Positions 49,501-58,146 of a stretch of 64,000 nt of DNA are shown here, in pieces; the stretch's first letter is position 1; every line of letters starts with the position of its first letter. The DNA is taken from the NCBI RefSeq assembly GCF_040436345.1, contig NC_133236.1:10008165-10072164 (forward strand), given 5' to 3'. The notes under the pieces were generated by a model, which searched no databases, was not told where the DNA came from, and was given only the letters and a program-made list of their open reading frames with translations. The position numbers and the translations under genes are program-made. This stretch comes from Pagrus major. Its lineage: Eukaryota > Chordata > Actinopteri > Spariformes > Sparidae.

Positions 49501-50239
49501 TGCTCTGTTCCCAGTGTTCTGTGTCCTTCCTGTTTCCTTGTGCTCCTCCCCAGACTGATTTTTTCCTCCTCGCCTATCTTGCACCAGTCTAATTTGCCCA
49601 GCCATGTTCCCTGTGTTCATCCACAGTCTGTTTTCCCTCTGCACCTGCCCTGATCCTAGTGTTTTTCCAGCCCATCATCTCCTTCCCTGTTCTTTGTGTT
49701 TTTCAAGGTGATTCCCCTCACCTGTTTTTGTCCACCACTCTCCACCTGCACCTCATCCCCTCGTTAGTTCCAGTCTTTCGTTCAGTCTTTGTCGAGTCAT
49801 CTGTTGTGTTTCCCTGATGTTCTGTTGTGTTTGCCTGTTCCTTGTGTGTCGTGATCCTGAATAAAACTTCATCCATTGCACTTCCTGCCTGCTGTCTCCT
49901 GCATTTGGGTCAGCTGGGAGGAACATATATGGTGTGTTCAGGGTGCTTTTGGAAACTATTATCAGAGAGTGAATCCTTCAATTGAATGATTGTTTTGATT
50001 TCCTCATGCTAAAAATCACAGAATCTGTCTAGTAATTTGAAAACATTTTTTAATCACTGAATTCCTCTTGAGCAAGGCACTAATGTACAGCTGTTCCTTT
50101 GGTGTTTCAACATGTATTTGCTCCATTTTCACCCAGAGTGTTGTGTTTTCCTCAGGAGCATAATGATGAAGATGAAGATGAAGATGAAGATGACGATACA
50201 GTGATCTATGAGCCGTCTGCCTCCGTCAGACTCCACTGA
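46590..50239 (+). CDS. Gene D: mosaic two-Ig-domain transmembrane receptor-like protein
   Basis: Seven coding exons: 46590-46653, 47975-48298, 48444-48713 (or -48725), 48896-49048, 49185-49271, 49362-49390 and 50156-50239 (TGA), giving 336 or 340 residues. Signal peptide 1-21 is identical to that of gene C. The V domain at 22-129 is close to C (EKCDSTVWIF, RENCSLV, YTCRQY). The second Ig domain 130-219 (GWCDH, SYCSAI, FKCQVT) is nearly the same as that of gene E. The stalk has repeated TTTVPP/TTTVSP units. The membrane exon is WWRFIIVSVGLSALLISVVT, then MWMRTK. The tail is acidic, (DE)n, ending TVIYEPSASVRLH. The Tyr is kept but the Asn of the YxN motif is absent. Intron 1 carries a 1.1-kb hAT-like insertion, and intron 6 an LTR-like repeat. 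Two in-frame donor sites at the end of the second Ig exon would add four residues. Confidence 0.78.
46803..47925 (+). mobile_element. hAT-like (ZMYM/TTF-type) transposon remnant in gene D intron 1
   Basis: This sequence is absent from the matching intron of gene C. Two short exon-like pieces survive: 46892-46973, starting MSKRLKPFGAQGRKRRKEE and ending at a GTACAG donor, and 47613-47700, which follows a TTCTCTCTTCAG acceptor, joins in phase and reads ALLKYFTTTASNTASGA. Basic KRKK-rich starts followed by a LLxYF segment are familiar from fish hAT/ZMYM-type transposases. The DNA-binding and catalytic parts are missing, so this is an internally deleted copy. An (AT)n tract sits at 47384-47425. 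Confidence 0.5.
49480..49925 (+). repeat. LTR-like repeat in gene D intron 6
   Basis: The pyrimidine-rich block ends with AATAAAACTTCATCCATTGC and CTGCATTTGGGTCAGCTG, like the R/U5 end of a fish LTR. A homologous copy occupies the same position in gene E (53860-54300), so it was present before D and E duplicated. Confidence 0.55.
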
Positions 50240-50528
50240 TCATCAACATCAACTCACCAGAGAAACGAGTCCACTGCTGTTAAATATCACTCATCATATT
50301 TCACATGAGTAGATAACAATAGAATCATAATATCTTTTTAAGAGTTAGACTGAATGTTTGTTGTTTTTATTCATTAATATGACAAATGTGTTTTCTGTGC
50401 CAAGCTATTTGTGTTTCAGTCTGAGCTGGACCAACAGGCTCGAGTCAAACTGGTGGACGAGGAGTTTGACTCTTCACCTGTCTGCTTATGTGTGCTGTAA
50501 ACATCACCATGAATCCTGTCTGTTTCAC

Positions 50529-50534
50529 AATAAA
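50529..50534 (+). terminator. Poly(A) signal of gene D
   Basis: AATAAA about 290 bases past the stop of gene D, inside CACAATAAAGTATATAAAG. The identical context is found after gene E at 55591. Confidence 0.6.
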
Positions 50535-50690
50535 GTATATAAAGAAAATAAGTTGCATTTGTGCAAATATTTATCTCAACTAACAATCTTCAAATATGCA
50601 TCGAATGTAAAAGTTCAGATGTGACAAAATCTAACATCACACACAAATTCATCAGCAAACTGAGGTGGAGAAACAGACTGAAGTCATTAT

Positions 50691-50724
50691 GAGGAAGTGA
50701 CTTCTTACTTATCACAGGAAGTAG
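50691..50724 (+). promoter_or_regulatory. Orphan GATA/ETS-like promoter block behind gene D
   Basis: GAGGAAGTGACTTC and TTATCACAGGAAGTAG match the promoter blocks of A, C and D, including 100 bp of upstream sequence. The match stops about 30 bp later, near 50752, where unrelated repeat DNA begins. No signal-peptide exon follows. Confidence 0.5.
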
Positions 50725-50751
50725 ATGCTGTGATAAGAAACAGCACATCAG

Positions 50752-51840
50752 AGGTGGCAAAAGTCCACACATTCTCTCCTCAAGCAGAAGTACAGATACT
50801 TAGAAAAGACAGAAGTACTGATTCAACTTCTTTACTCAAGTAACACTAATAAAGTACAGGCTCTGAAATGTTCTCAAAGTATCAAAGTGCTGATTTTCCT
50901 CGACACAATATTCTCTAAAGTTGTTGTGTTGATATTCTGGTAATATTACTAGATTAACTCTAATTTTGTCAATTCATAAGTGAAATCAGCTGCTGCAAAA
51001 ACAGCTAAAATCACAGAGGTGTTGCAGTGCTTCAGCTCCAGGACTGAAGAGCTGCTGTAAGTCCTACAAACCACCAGATGTCGCTGCGCTTCAAATCTCT
51101 TTCTCAGCACAAATACAAGGAAAGGCCCAGAGTTTTATAAGGCTTCACTAGAAGAAACAAAAGACCACAGGTGCACTACATGAACTCAAAGGTGAAATGA
51201 AGTGCATCAGGTAAAACGTCTGTGAACTCATCTGAAAACACATCAGTGGCTCCTTTAACTCCACCCTGAACCACAGCTCCTCCTCTGCTGCTGCATTGCT
51301 GTTTTCTTTTTAGAAAATCTTAGTCGCACTTGCACGGCTCCTATAACTTTCTCATTACTTCCTTAAAAGGAAGTGATAGCTGTAAGTTCTTGAGAAGATT
51401 CTTTCAATGTGTCTCTGTTAAAGTATAAATGACAGGAAAAGTGATGCTTCAACACTTTCCTGCATCACTTGTGAAAATCTTGATTTTCTGCAGCCAGTTC
51501 AGAACACAGCAGCTGGATTTCAGCTTCATCTAACAGGAAAGATCATTGAAATCTTGTTGACTTCCTTAAATCGTCTTCCAGCTGAAGAGTTCAGAGCTGA
51601 TTTGAAGATTTGTCTCTGTGTGCAGAAGAACTCATCTTAACTCACTTTCATTTAGCATTGTTGTTCACATATTTGTGTGTGTGTTTGAATGTGTTTTCAG
51701 CCTTAATGGAGTCAGTAACAGTCTTCTCTTTATTATATCTGTTAACAATATCATCTGCAAATAAAGACATCTTCACCACTTCACTCTACACTGTGTTTTG
51801 TGAGCATACAGCACAATAAACCTCTAGACCACAGCTTATA
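50752..51840 (+). repeat. Repeat-rich spacer with a LINE-like relic, duplicated at 55792-57085
   Basis: About 51490-51620 reads CAGCCAGTTCAGAACACAGC and then CTTAAATCGTCTTCCAGC. This resembles the 'VQN..A' and 'LHWLPV' C-terminal region of L2/CR1-type LINE reverse transcriptases in degenerate form. The whole spacer recurs behind gene E almost unchanged, where it also has about 200 extra bases (55930-56150). Confidence 0.5.
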
Positions 51841-52060
51841 CATAGTGCATACAGTAAACATTGCCCCTTTGCAACGAAAAGATTTTTATCATTGATGTAG
51901 CTCTAATATATTTACATTCTAGTCATTCATTTTTCATTATTTGTGACACTTAAAAGTATAATATGACATGACAGGGAAGAAGTCTTCTTCCCCACTGAAA
52001 TTGTGACATTTACAAGAAATTCAGTGAGATAAAAATCTAAAACAGACTATAATTAAGAAT

Positions 52061-52096
52061 GAGGAAATGTCATCATAAGAACCACAGGAAGTAGGT
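52061..52096 (+). promoter_or_regulatory. ETS-like upstream block of gene E
   Basis: GAGGAAATGTCATCATAAGA is followed by CCACAGGAAGTAGG, ending about 85 bp before the ATG. The GGAAGT core is kept, whereas the TTATCA core of A, C and D is not. The same block precedes gene F at 63749-63783. Confidence 0.4.
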
Positions 52097-52180
52097 GCAG
52101 CTTCTCTCGACTAAAGCACGACTTTAGAAACTCAGATGATCATAAGAACAGAGACAGAAGAAGGAGAGAGACAGAGAATC

Positions 52181-55100
52181 ATGATGGTCGAGTTCAAATG
52201 GATTCAAATGTCTTTATTTCTTACAGCGATGCTTCAGTTCACAGGTAAGAAGACGTATATCACATATAGAAATGGAAGGGGCATTGCAATAATGTACTTT
52301 ATTAAATATATTTGATTGAAGTAAGACAGCAAAATGTGTTATTTGTTTATAGCATGGTCAGTTTAGTGAACTTTTAGAAACAAGGATAAAGAAATATCAC
52401 AGATTTCTTTCTCATTTCAGTTTATTTTCCATATTTTTCTCTGATCTTGTAAACAGGAGCAGCTGAAAACCCTCCAGCCTCCTTCGCTGTCAGAGTTGGA
52501 GATGACGTCACTTTGCCTTGTGAAAATGTCACAAATGATCAGGAGAAGTGTGACAGTACTGGTTGGATTTTTAGCGCTTCAGAAGGGTTAATACTGCTGC
52601 TTAAAGATGTCGTAGCCAAAACAGACAGACTGAGTTTTACAGAGAACTGTTCTCTGGCTCTGAAGAATGTCACAGTCAAGGATGGTGGTCACTACACCTG
52701 CAGTCAGTACAAATCAAGAGAAGATGCAAGAAGTTCAGACTCTGTGGTTTATCTGTCTGTTGTCTCCAGTGAGTATTTGCATCATAATGTTTTCAGATCA
52801 AACTGTGAAACATTACAATAATTATGATCACAGTGATGAAGTTAATTTTACTCTTGTTGTCTTTCTCTCACAATATCTCCATCTTCACCAGTGACTGAAA
52901 AAAGGGACAATGATAAGGGGACGTTGTCCTGCTCTGTGTCACCTCGTGGATGGTGTAACCACAGAGTGAAGTGGCTGTATGAGGGTAGAGATGCGGCTGA
53001 AGATAAAGACATGTCGACATCACAGTCTTACTGCTCAGCTATTGTAATATTTCCTATCTCTGATCTCAAGAAGTCAAAGCATCATGGGTTATTCAAATGT
53101 CAAGTGACTGACCTCCGCAATAAAAAAGTGGAGCAGTTTACCTTCAGCCGTCAGTCTTCAGGTGAGAAAACAGGTAAGATTATGATTTACTCTTAAAATC
53201 ACTTCAGACTGATAACTGGATAATTACAATAATAATTACAATAATTGTTTCAGGTTTTAATCTTACATTATTCTTTGTCATTCACGTATGCAGATGATTG
53301 TTTGTTCTAACTAAACAGTTTGTGGCATTTTGGATTTATTAAGGTGATGATGCAACAACAACCACAGTGCCACCAACAACCACAGTGTCACCAACAACAG
53401 GTAATAAGTTGAAGGAAATCAGAAGGTAAAAACACATTTACTGACAACAACAATGAGACAGTTGATCCAGAAATGAAAGAGACGGTACAAGAACGACTAA
53501 CAAAGAGCTCATCATCAAAACACCTCTGATTATATTTAACTCCTCCAAATTCTCTTCTCAGTTTGGTGGCGGTTCATCATCGTGTCTGTGGGTTTGTCAG
53601 CACTCTTAATAAGTGTTGTTACAGTCAACATGTGGATGAGAACTAAAGGTGAGAGCAACCACAGATGAAACAGGAAGCTTTGATGAACCTGGACTTTCAC
53701 TATGAAAACTAAACTCTACGCTGTTTTTGTCTTTTCAGGGAACAAAACACAGAGAGAAGAAAACAGGGTGAGTTTTAAGTATGAACTGTTTCAAAACACC
53801 AACATTCAGTCATGGTCCTGTCATTTCAGTGTGATGTTCCAGTGTTTCATGTGCTTTCTAGGTTGTTGTGGTGTCTTTGCTCTGTTCCCAGTATTCTGTG
53901 TCCTTCCTTGTGCTCCTCACCAGCCTGATTTTTCCGTCCTCACCTATCTTGCACCAGTCTTATTAGCCCAGCCATGTTCCCTGTGTTCCTCCACAGTCTG
54001 TTTTCCCTCTGCCCCTGCCCTGATCCTAGTGTTTTGCAGCCCATCATCTCCTTCCCTGTCCCTGGTGTTTTTCAAGGTGATTCCCCTCACCTGTTTTTGT
54101 CCACCGCTCTCCACCTGCACCTCATCCCCTCATTAGTTTAGTTTGTGTTCATGTCCAGTCTGTAGTTCAGTCTTTGTCATCTGTTGTGTTTCCCTGATGT
54201 TCCGTTGCGTTTGCCTGTTCCTTGTGTGTCGTGATCCTAAATAAAACTTCATCCATTGCACTTGCTGTCTGCCGTCTCCTGCATTTGGGTCAGCTTGGGG
54301 AGGAACATATGGTTCGTTCAGGGTGCTTTTGGAAACTATTACCAGAGAGTGAATCCTTCAATTGTATAATAGAGATAACTAAGGAGGGAAGGAAACTAAC
54401 TTGGGGACCAACAACGCCACCTGGGGACTTGCACCCCAGGATATGAAAACCAAAATAAACCAGGATGATGCAAAAAATATATAAGGGCACAGGGTCAAGA
54501 CTGATGAGGCAGAGACAGTAGATAAATAAAGCAAACATTTTTATTTAACAGAAACAATCTAAAAAGCCGGCTATAACAATACTAAAACTCTAATGACTAT
54601 AACGGAAAACTAAAATCAGTGGGCTGGGGCCTCAGTGGGAGGCAGACAACTGGGAAAGTGCCCCTTCTCACTAGTCTGGGGCGCAACACTACAGAAACTA
54701 CAAACAAAACATGCGCTAAAAGTGCCGTAGTCCCTACTTGCATCCAACAGGAGTGAGGTTCTACCCACGGTGCCTAGCCTCCCACCTGATGACACCCAGG
54801 CCACACTGGAAATCAAAGAAAGGAACAAAAAGAAACTTCCTGAAACAAAGAAAACAAAAAGTTAACAAAACCAAAGCAGAACAGCAGCAGGTGGGCCTAA
54901 AATACAAAAAGGCACATGTTAGTGGAGGGGAAAAACAACTTTAAATCAACCAGAAACAAAAATGGGGACCCTACTCAGCACCTTCAGCAGGCAACCACCA
55001 CCAGGAACCAGCAAGAGGCTAAACTGGGCCAGCTGAGGCCTTTTACACTGCACCTGGGCAGGGGGAGGAGCTAAGGGAGGAGTCTTGCTGGACTACCTGG

Positions 55101-55301
55101 GTTGCATTCACAACCTTCACTGAGGTTCACTATACAAGGCACTAATGTCCAGGTGTTCCTTTGGTGTTTCAACATGTATTTGCTCCATTTTCACCCAGAG
55201 TGTTGTGTTTTCCTCAGGAGCATAATGATGAAGATGAAGATGCAGGTACAGTGATCTGTGAAAACACCGGAGAGCCGTCTGCCTCCGCCAGACTCCGCTG
55301 A
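52181..55301 (+). CDS. Gene E: two-Ig-domain transmembrane receptor-like protein with altered stalk and tail
   Basis: Seven coding exons: 52181-52244, 52457-52768, 52892-53161 (or -53173), 53344-53400, 53562-53648, 53739-53767 and 55218-55301 (TGA), giving 300 or 304 residues. Signal peptide 1-21 (MMVEFKWIQMSLFLTAMLQFT). V domain 22-125 (LPCENV, EKCDSTGWIF, TENCSLA, YTCSQY), clearly diverged from C and D and four residues shorter than D. The second Ig domain 126-215, membrane exon and 29-nt exon are nearly identical to D. The stalk exon is only 57 nt. Relative to D it has a deletion that would shift the frame if the old donor at 53426 were used, whereas a GTAATA donor at 53401 keeps it. The tail reads TVICENTGEPSASARLR: a Cys stands where gene A has the motif tyrosine. 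Intron 6 has gained about 750 bp of transposon-like sequence. Confidence 0.75.
53860..54300 (+). repeat. LTR-like repeat in gene E intron 6
   Basis: Homologue of 49480-49925, with AATAAAACTTCATCCATTGC near its end. The two copies have diverged by scattered substitutions, more than the neighbouring exons. Confidence 0.55.
54367..55125 (-). mobile_element. Transposon-like insertion specific to gene E intron 6
   Basis: The segment is missing from the matching intron of gene D: shared text stops after CCTTCAATTG and resumes at CAAGGCACTAATG. On the minus strand it carries AATAAA-type signals (TTTTATTTAAC at about 54540). At its far end is GGAGGAGCTAAGGGAGGAGT, like the start of an LTR read backwards. 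No coding frame remains. Confidence 0.45.
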
Positions 55302-55590
55302 TCATCAACATCAACTCATCATAGAAACGAGTCCACTGCTGTTAAATATCATCTCATCATATTTCACATGAGTAGATAACAATAGAATCATAACATCTTT
55401 TTAAGAGTTAGACTGAATGTATTTGTTTTTATTCATTAATATGACAAATGTGTTTTCTGTGCCAAGCTATTTGTGTTTCAGTCTGAGCTGGACCAACAGG
55501 CTTGAGTCAAACTGGTGGACGAGGAGTTTGACTCTTCACCTGTCTGCTTATGTGTGCTGTAAACTTCACCACGAATCCTGTCTGTTTCAC

Positions 55591-55596
55591 AATAAA
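55591..55596 (+). terminator. Poly(A) signal of gene E
   Basis: AATAAA about 290 bases after the stop codon, in the same context as that of gene D. Confidence 0.6.
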
Positions 55597-55731
55597 GTAT
55601 ATAAAGAAAATAAGTTGAATTTGTGAATCTTCAAATATGCATCGAATGTAAAAGTTAAAATGTGACAAAATCTAACATCACACACAAATTCAACAGCAAA
55701 CTGAGGTGGAGAAACAGACTAAAGTCATTAT

Positions 55732-55765
55732 GAGGAAGTGACTTCTTACTTATCACAGGAAGTAG
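55732..55765 (+). promoter_or_regulatory. Orphan GATA/ETS-like promoter block behind gene E
   Basis: Duplicate of the orphan block at 50691-50724, again followed by repeat DNA without a first exon. Confidence 0.5.
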
Positions 55766-55791
55766 ATGCTGTGATAAGAATCAGCACATCA

Positions 55792-57085
55792 GAGGTGACA
55801 AAAGTCCACACATTCTCTCCTCAAGCAGAAGAACAGATACTTAAAAAAGACAGAAGTACTGATTCAATTTCTTTACTCAAGTAACAGTAATAAAGTACAG
55901 GCTCTGAAATGTTCTCAAAGTATCAAAGTAAAAACTATCTGAAGCTCACATCATATTAATATAATTCGAAGACTATTAAACTTAAAGGTAGAATCAGTAG
56001 GATTTGTCCCAGCTGTTCTTAAATGCATGATTGTTGAGTCTCATTACCAGGACGTCAAATAACCACATTTTGGGTTGGTAAAGCGTCCCGAGCAGCAACA
56101 AAGTGAGAAAACAAGAAAATCCAGGCAGAGGGCTGCAGGGCACAATATTCTCTAAAGCCTCTGGAGCCAAAGATTACAACAAGTTTTACTGCAGTGAAAA
56201 TTTGTGTTGATATTCTGGTAATATTACTAGATTAACTCTAATTTCATCAAGTCATAAGTGAAAACAGCTGCTGCAAAAACAGCTAAAATCACAGAGGTGT
56301 TGCAGTGCTTCAGCTCCAGGACTGAAGAGCTGCTGTAAGTCCTACAAACCACCAGATGTCGCTGCGCTTCAAATATCTTTTTCAGCACAAATAGAAGGAA
56401 AGGCCCAGAGTTTTATAAAGCTTCACTAGAAGAAACAAAAGACCACAGGTGCACTAGATGAACTCAAAGGTGAAATGAAGTGCATCAGGTAAAACGTCTG
56501 TGAACTCATCTGAAAACACATCAGTGGCTCCTTTAACTCCACCCTGAACCACAGCTCCTCCTCTGCTGCTGCATTGTTGTTTTCTTTTTAGAAAATCTTA
56601 GTCACACTTGCACGGCTCCTATAACTTTCTCATTACTTCCTTAAAAGGAAGTGATAGCTGTAAGTTCTTGAGAAGATTCTTTCAATGTGTCTCTGTTAAA
56701 GTATAAATGACAGGAAAACAGATGCTTCAACACTTTCCTGCATCACTTGTGAAAATCTTGATTTTCTGCAGCCAGTTCAGAACACAGCAGCTGGATTTCA
56801 GCTTCATCTAACAGGAAAGATCATTGAAATCTTGTTGACTTCCTTAAATCGTCTTCCAGCTGAAGAGTTCAGAGCTGATTTGAAGATTTGTCTCTGTGTG
56901 CAGAAGAACTCATCTTAACTCACTTTCATTTAGCATTGTTGTTCACATATTTGTGTGTGTGTTTGAATGTGTTTTCAGCCTTAATGGAGGCAGTAACAGT
57001 CTTCTCTTTATTATATCTGTTAACAATATCATCTGCAAATAAAGACATCTTCACCACTTCACTCTACTCTGTGTTTTGTGACTCC
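55792..57085 (+). repeat. Second copy of the repeat-rich spacer
   Basis: Near-identical to 50752-51800, including the 69-codon open frame with the same first residues (at 56888 here and 51610 there). The repeat shows that the duplication unit of D and E includes about 1.5 kb of downstream sequence. Confidence 0.75.
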
Positions 57086-57385
57086 TTCATGTACTAACAG
57101 TGTCATAATGGAAAGTGAATATTGTCTACTATGAATGTCTTGACTCTACTAGTAGTAAACCTTCCCTCTGGTGGCTTGAACAGCTCTGTTCTCTCTGGAC
57201 ACTAAAATATGTCTTAATACAGATAGAAATGCAGCCAAAGTGAGCTGAGAATGTCCAGAAATCTAATAACTCAGGCTACTTTCAGAAGGTTTGGATGCAC
57301 ATGACCACCTACTCTGACCTAAAATGATGTAAATACATTTCACACATCTTAAATGTCCAACTAGTCGTGTCTGCAGTGAGCATAC

Positions 57386-58130
57386 TGTCACACCGCGGTG
57401 AGGGGTGTCTCGTCTGGGGATTTTTGTCTTGTGAATTTCATGAAAAGTAACTCTCCTCTCGTTTCAGGTCACTTGCCCTTCCTCTTGTGTCACCGGTCTG
57501 ACGTCTCCCCTGATCCCTGATTGTTTTCACCTGGTCCCCAATTACCCTCTTGTGCTTAAAGTCTGCGTCTGCATGTTGTCCTGTGCCAGAGTATCATGTT
57601 CGTTCGTGTGTCTCCAGCTCCCATGGTCCATGTCTACGTCAAGTGTTCTTCTACAGAGTCTAAGTTGGTATTCTTGTTTTTCTTTCCTCCTCTTAAGAAG
57701 AGTGATTTTGAGTTGTAGTTTTTTTCTAAGCAGTATTAAGATAGCCTTGATTTATAGCCTTTTTCTTTTCCCTCTCTTGAGGGGTTTTTTGTTCATAGTA
57801 TTTATTTTTTGTTTCCTAGATTTAGAGTAGAATAAAGTTTTGTAAATTCCTGAACCTCCCTTGTGTGGAGCGCTTTATGTTGTTTGAGATTTCATAGCTA
57901 AGAATCCTCGAAAGAGTAGATTAGTTTATTCAGGTTTTTGTTTCCTCTTCGGAGTGATTTTCTGTTATTTATTTTGTTCTCCCTGTTAATTACCTAGAGA
58001 AGTTGAAGTTGATAGCCGGTTTTGTTTATCACTCGTTTCTTAAGAGCCGTGAAGCAATTCAAAGAAATAAAACCTGCTTGATCTGCATAACCCTCTGCAT
58101 CTGAGTCCTTCTTTAAGTCCAGGCCTGACA
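57386..58130 (+). repeat. 5' LTR
   Basis: The LTR has 745 bp and TGTCA/TGACA ends. A TATA-like TTAAAG at 57556-57561 lies about 29 bases before a GCCAGAGTAT (57585-57594) that I propose as the start of R. Poly(A) signals AATAAA are at about 57830 and at 58076-58081. The 92-codon open frame inside it is not considered a gene. Confidence 0.95.
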
Positions 58131-58132
58131 GT

Positions 58133-58142
58133 ATATTCTGGC
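58133..58142 (+). promoter_or_regulatory. Candidate primer-binding site, self-complementary type
   Basis: ATATTCTGGC begins two bases after the 5' LTR. It is complementary over ten bases, with one G-U wobble, to GCCAGAGTAT at 57585-57594. No match to a common tRNA 3' end (complement beginning TGG) is seen at this place. Tf1/sushi-group elements are known for priming with the 5' end of their own RNA. Confidence 0.45.
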
Positions 58143-58146
58143 CAGT

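Noticed and set aside
37228-55301. NITR, CD300 or pIgR-like gene cluster
   Set aside because: The exon plan, extra cysteines and tails do not let me assign any of these families safely, so the genes are described without a symbol.
57552-57830. 92-codon frame, repeated at 62610-62888
   Set aside because: It lies wholly within the LTR and is duplicated only because the LTR is.
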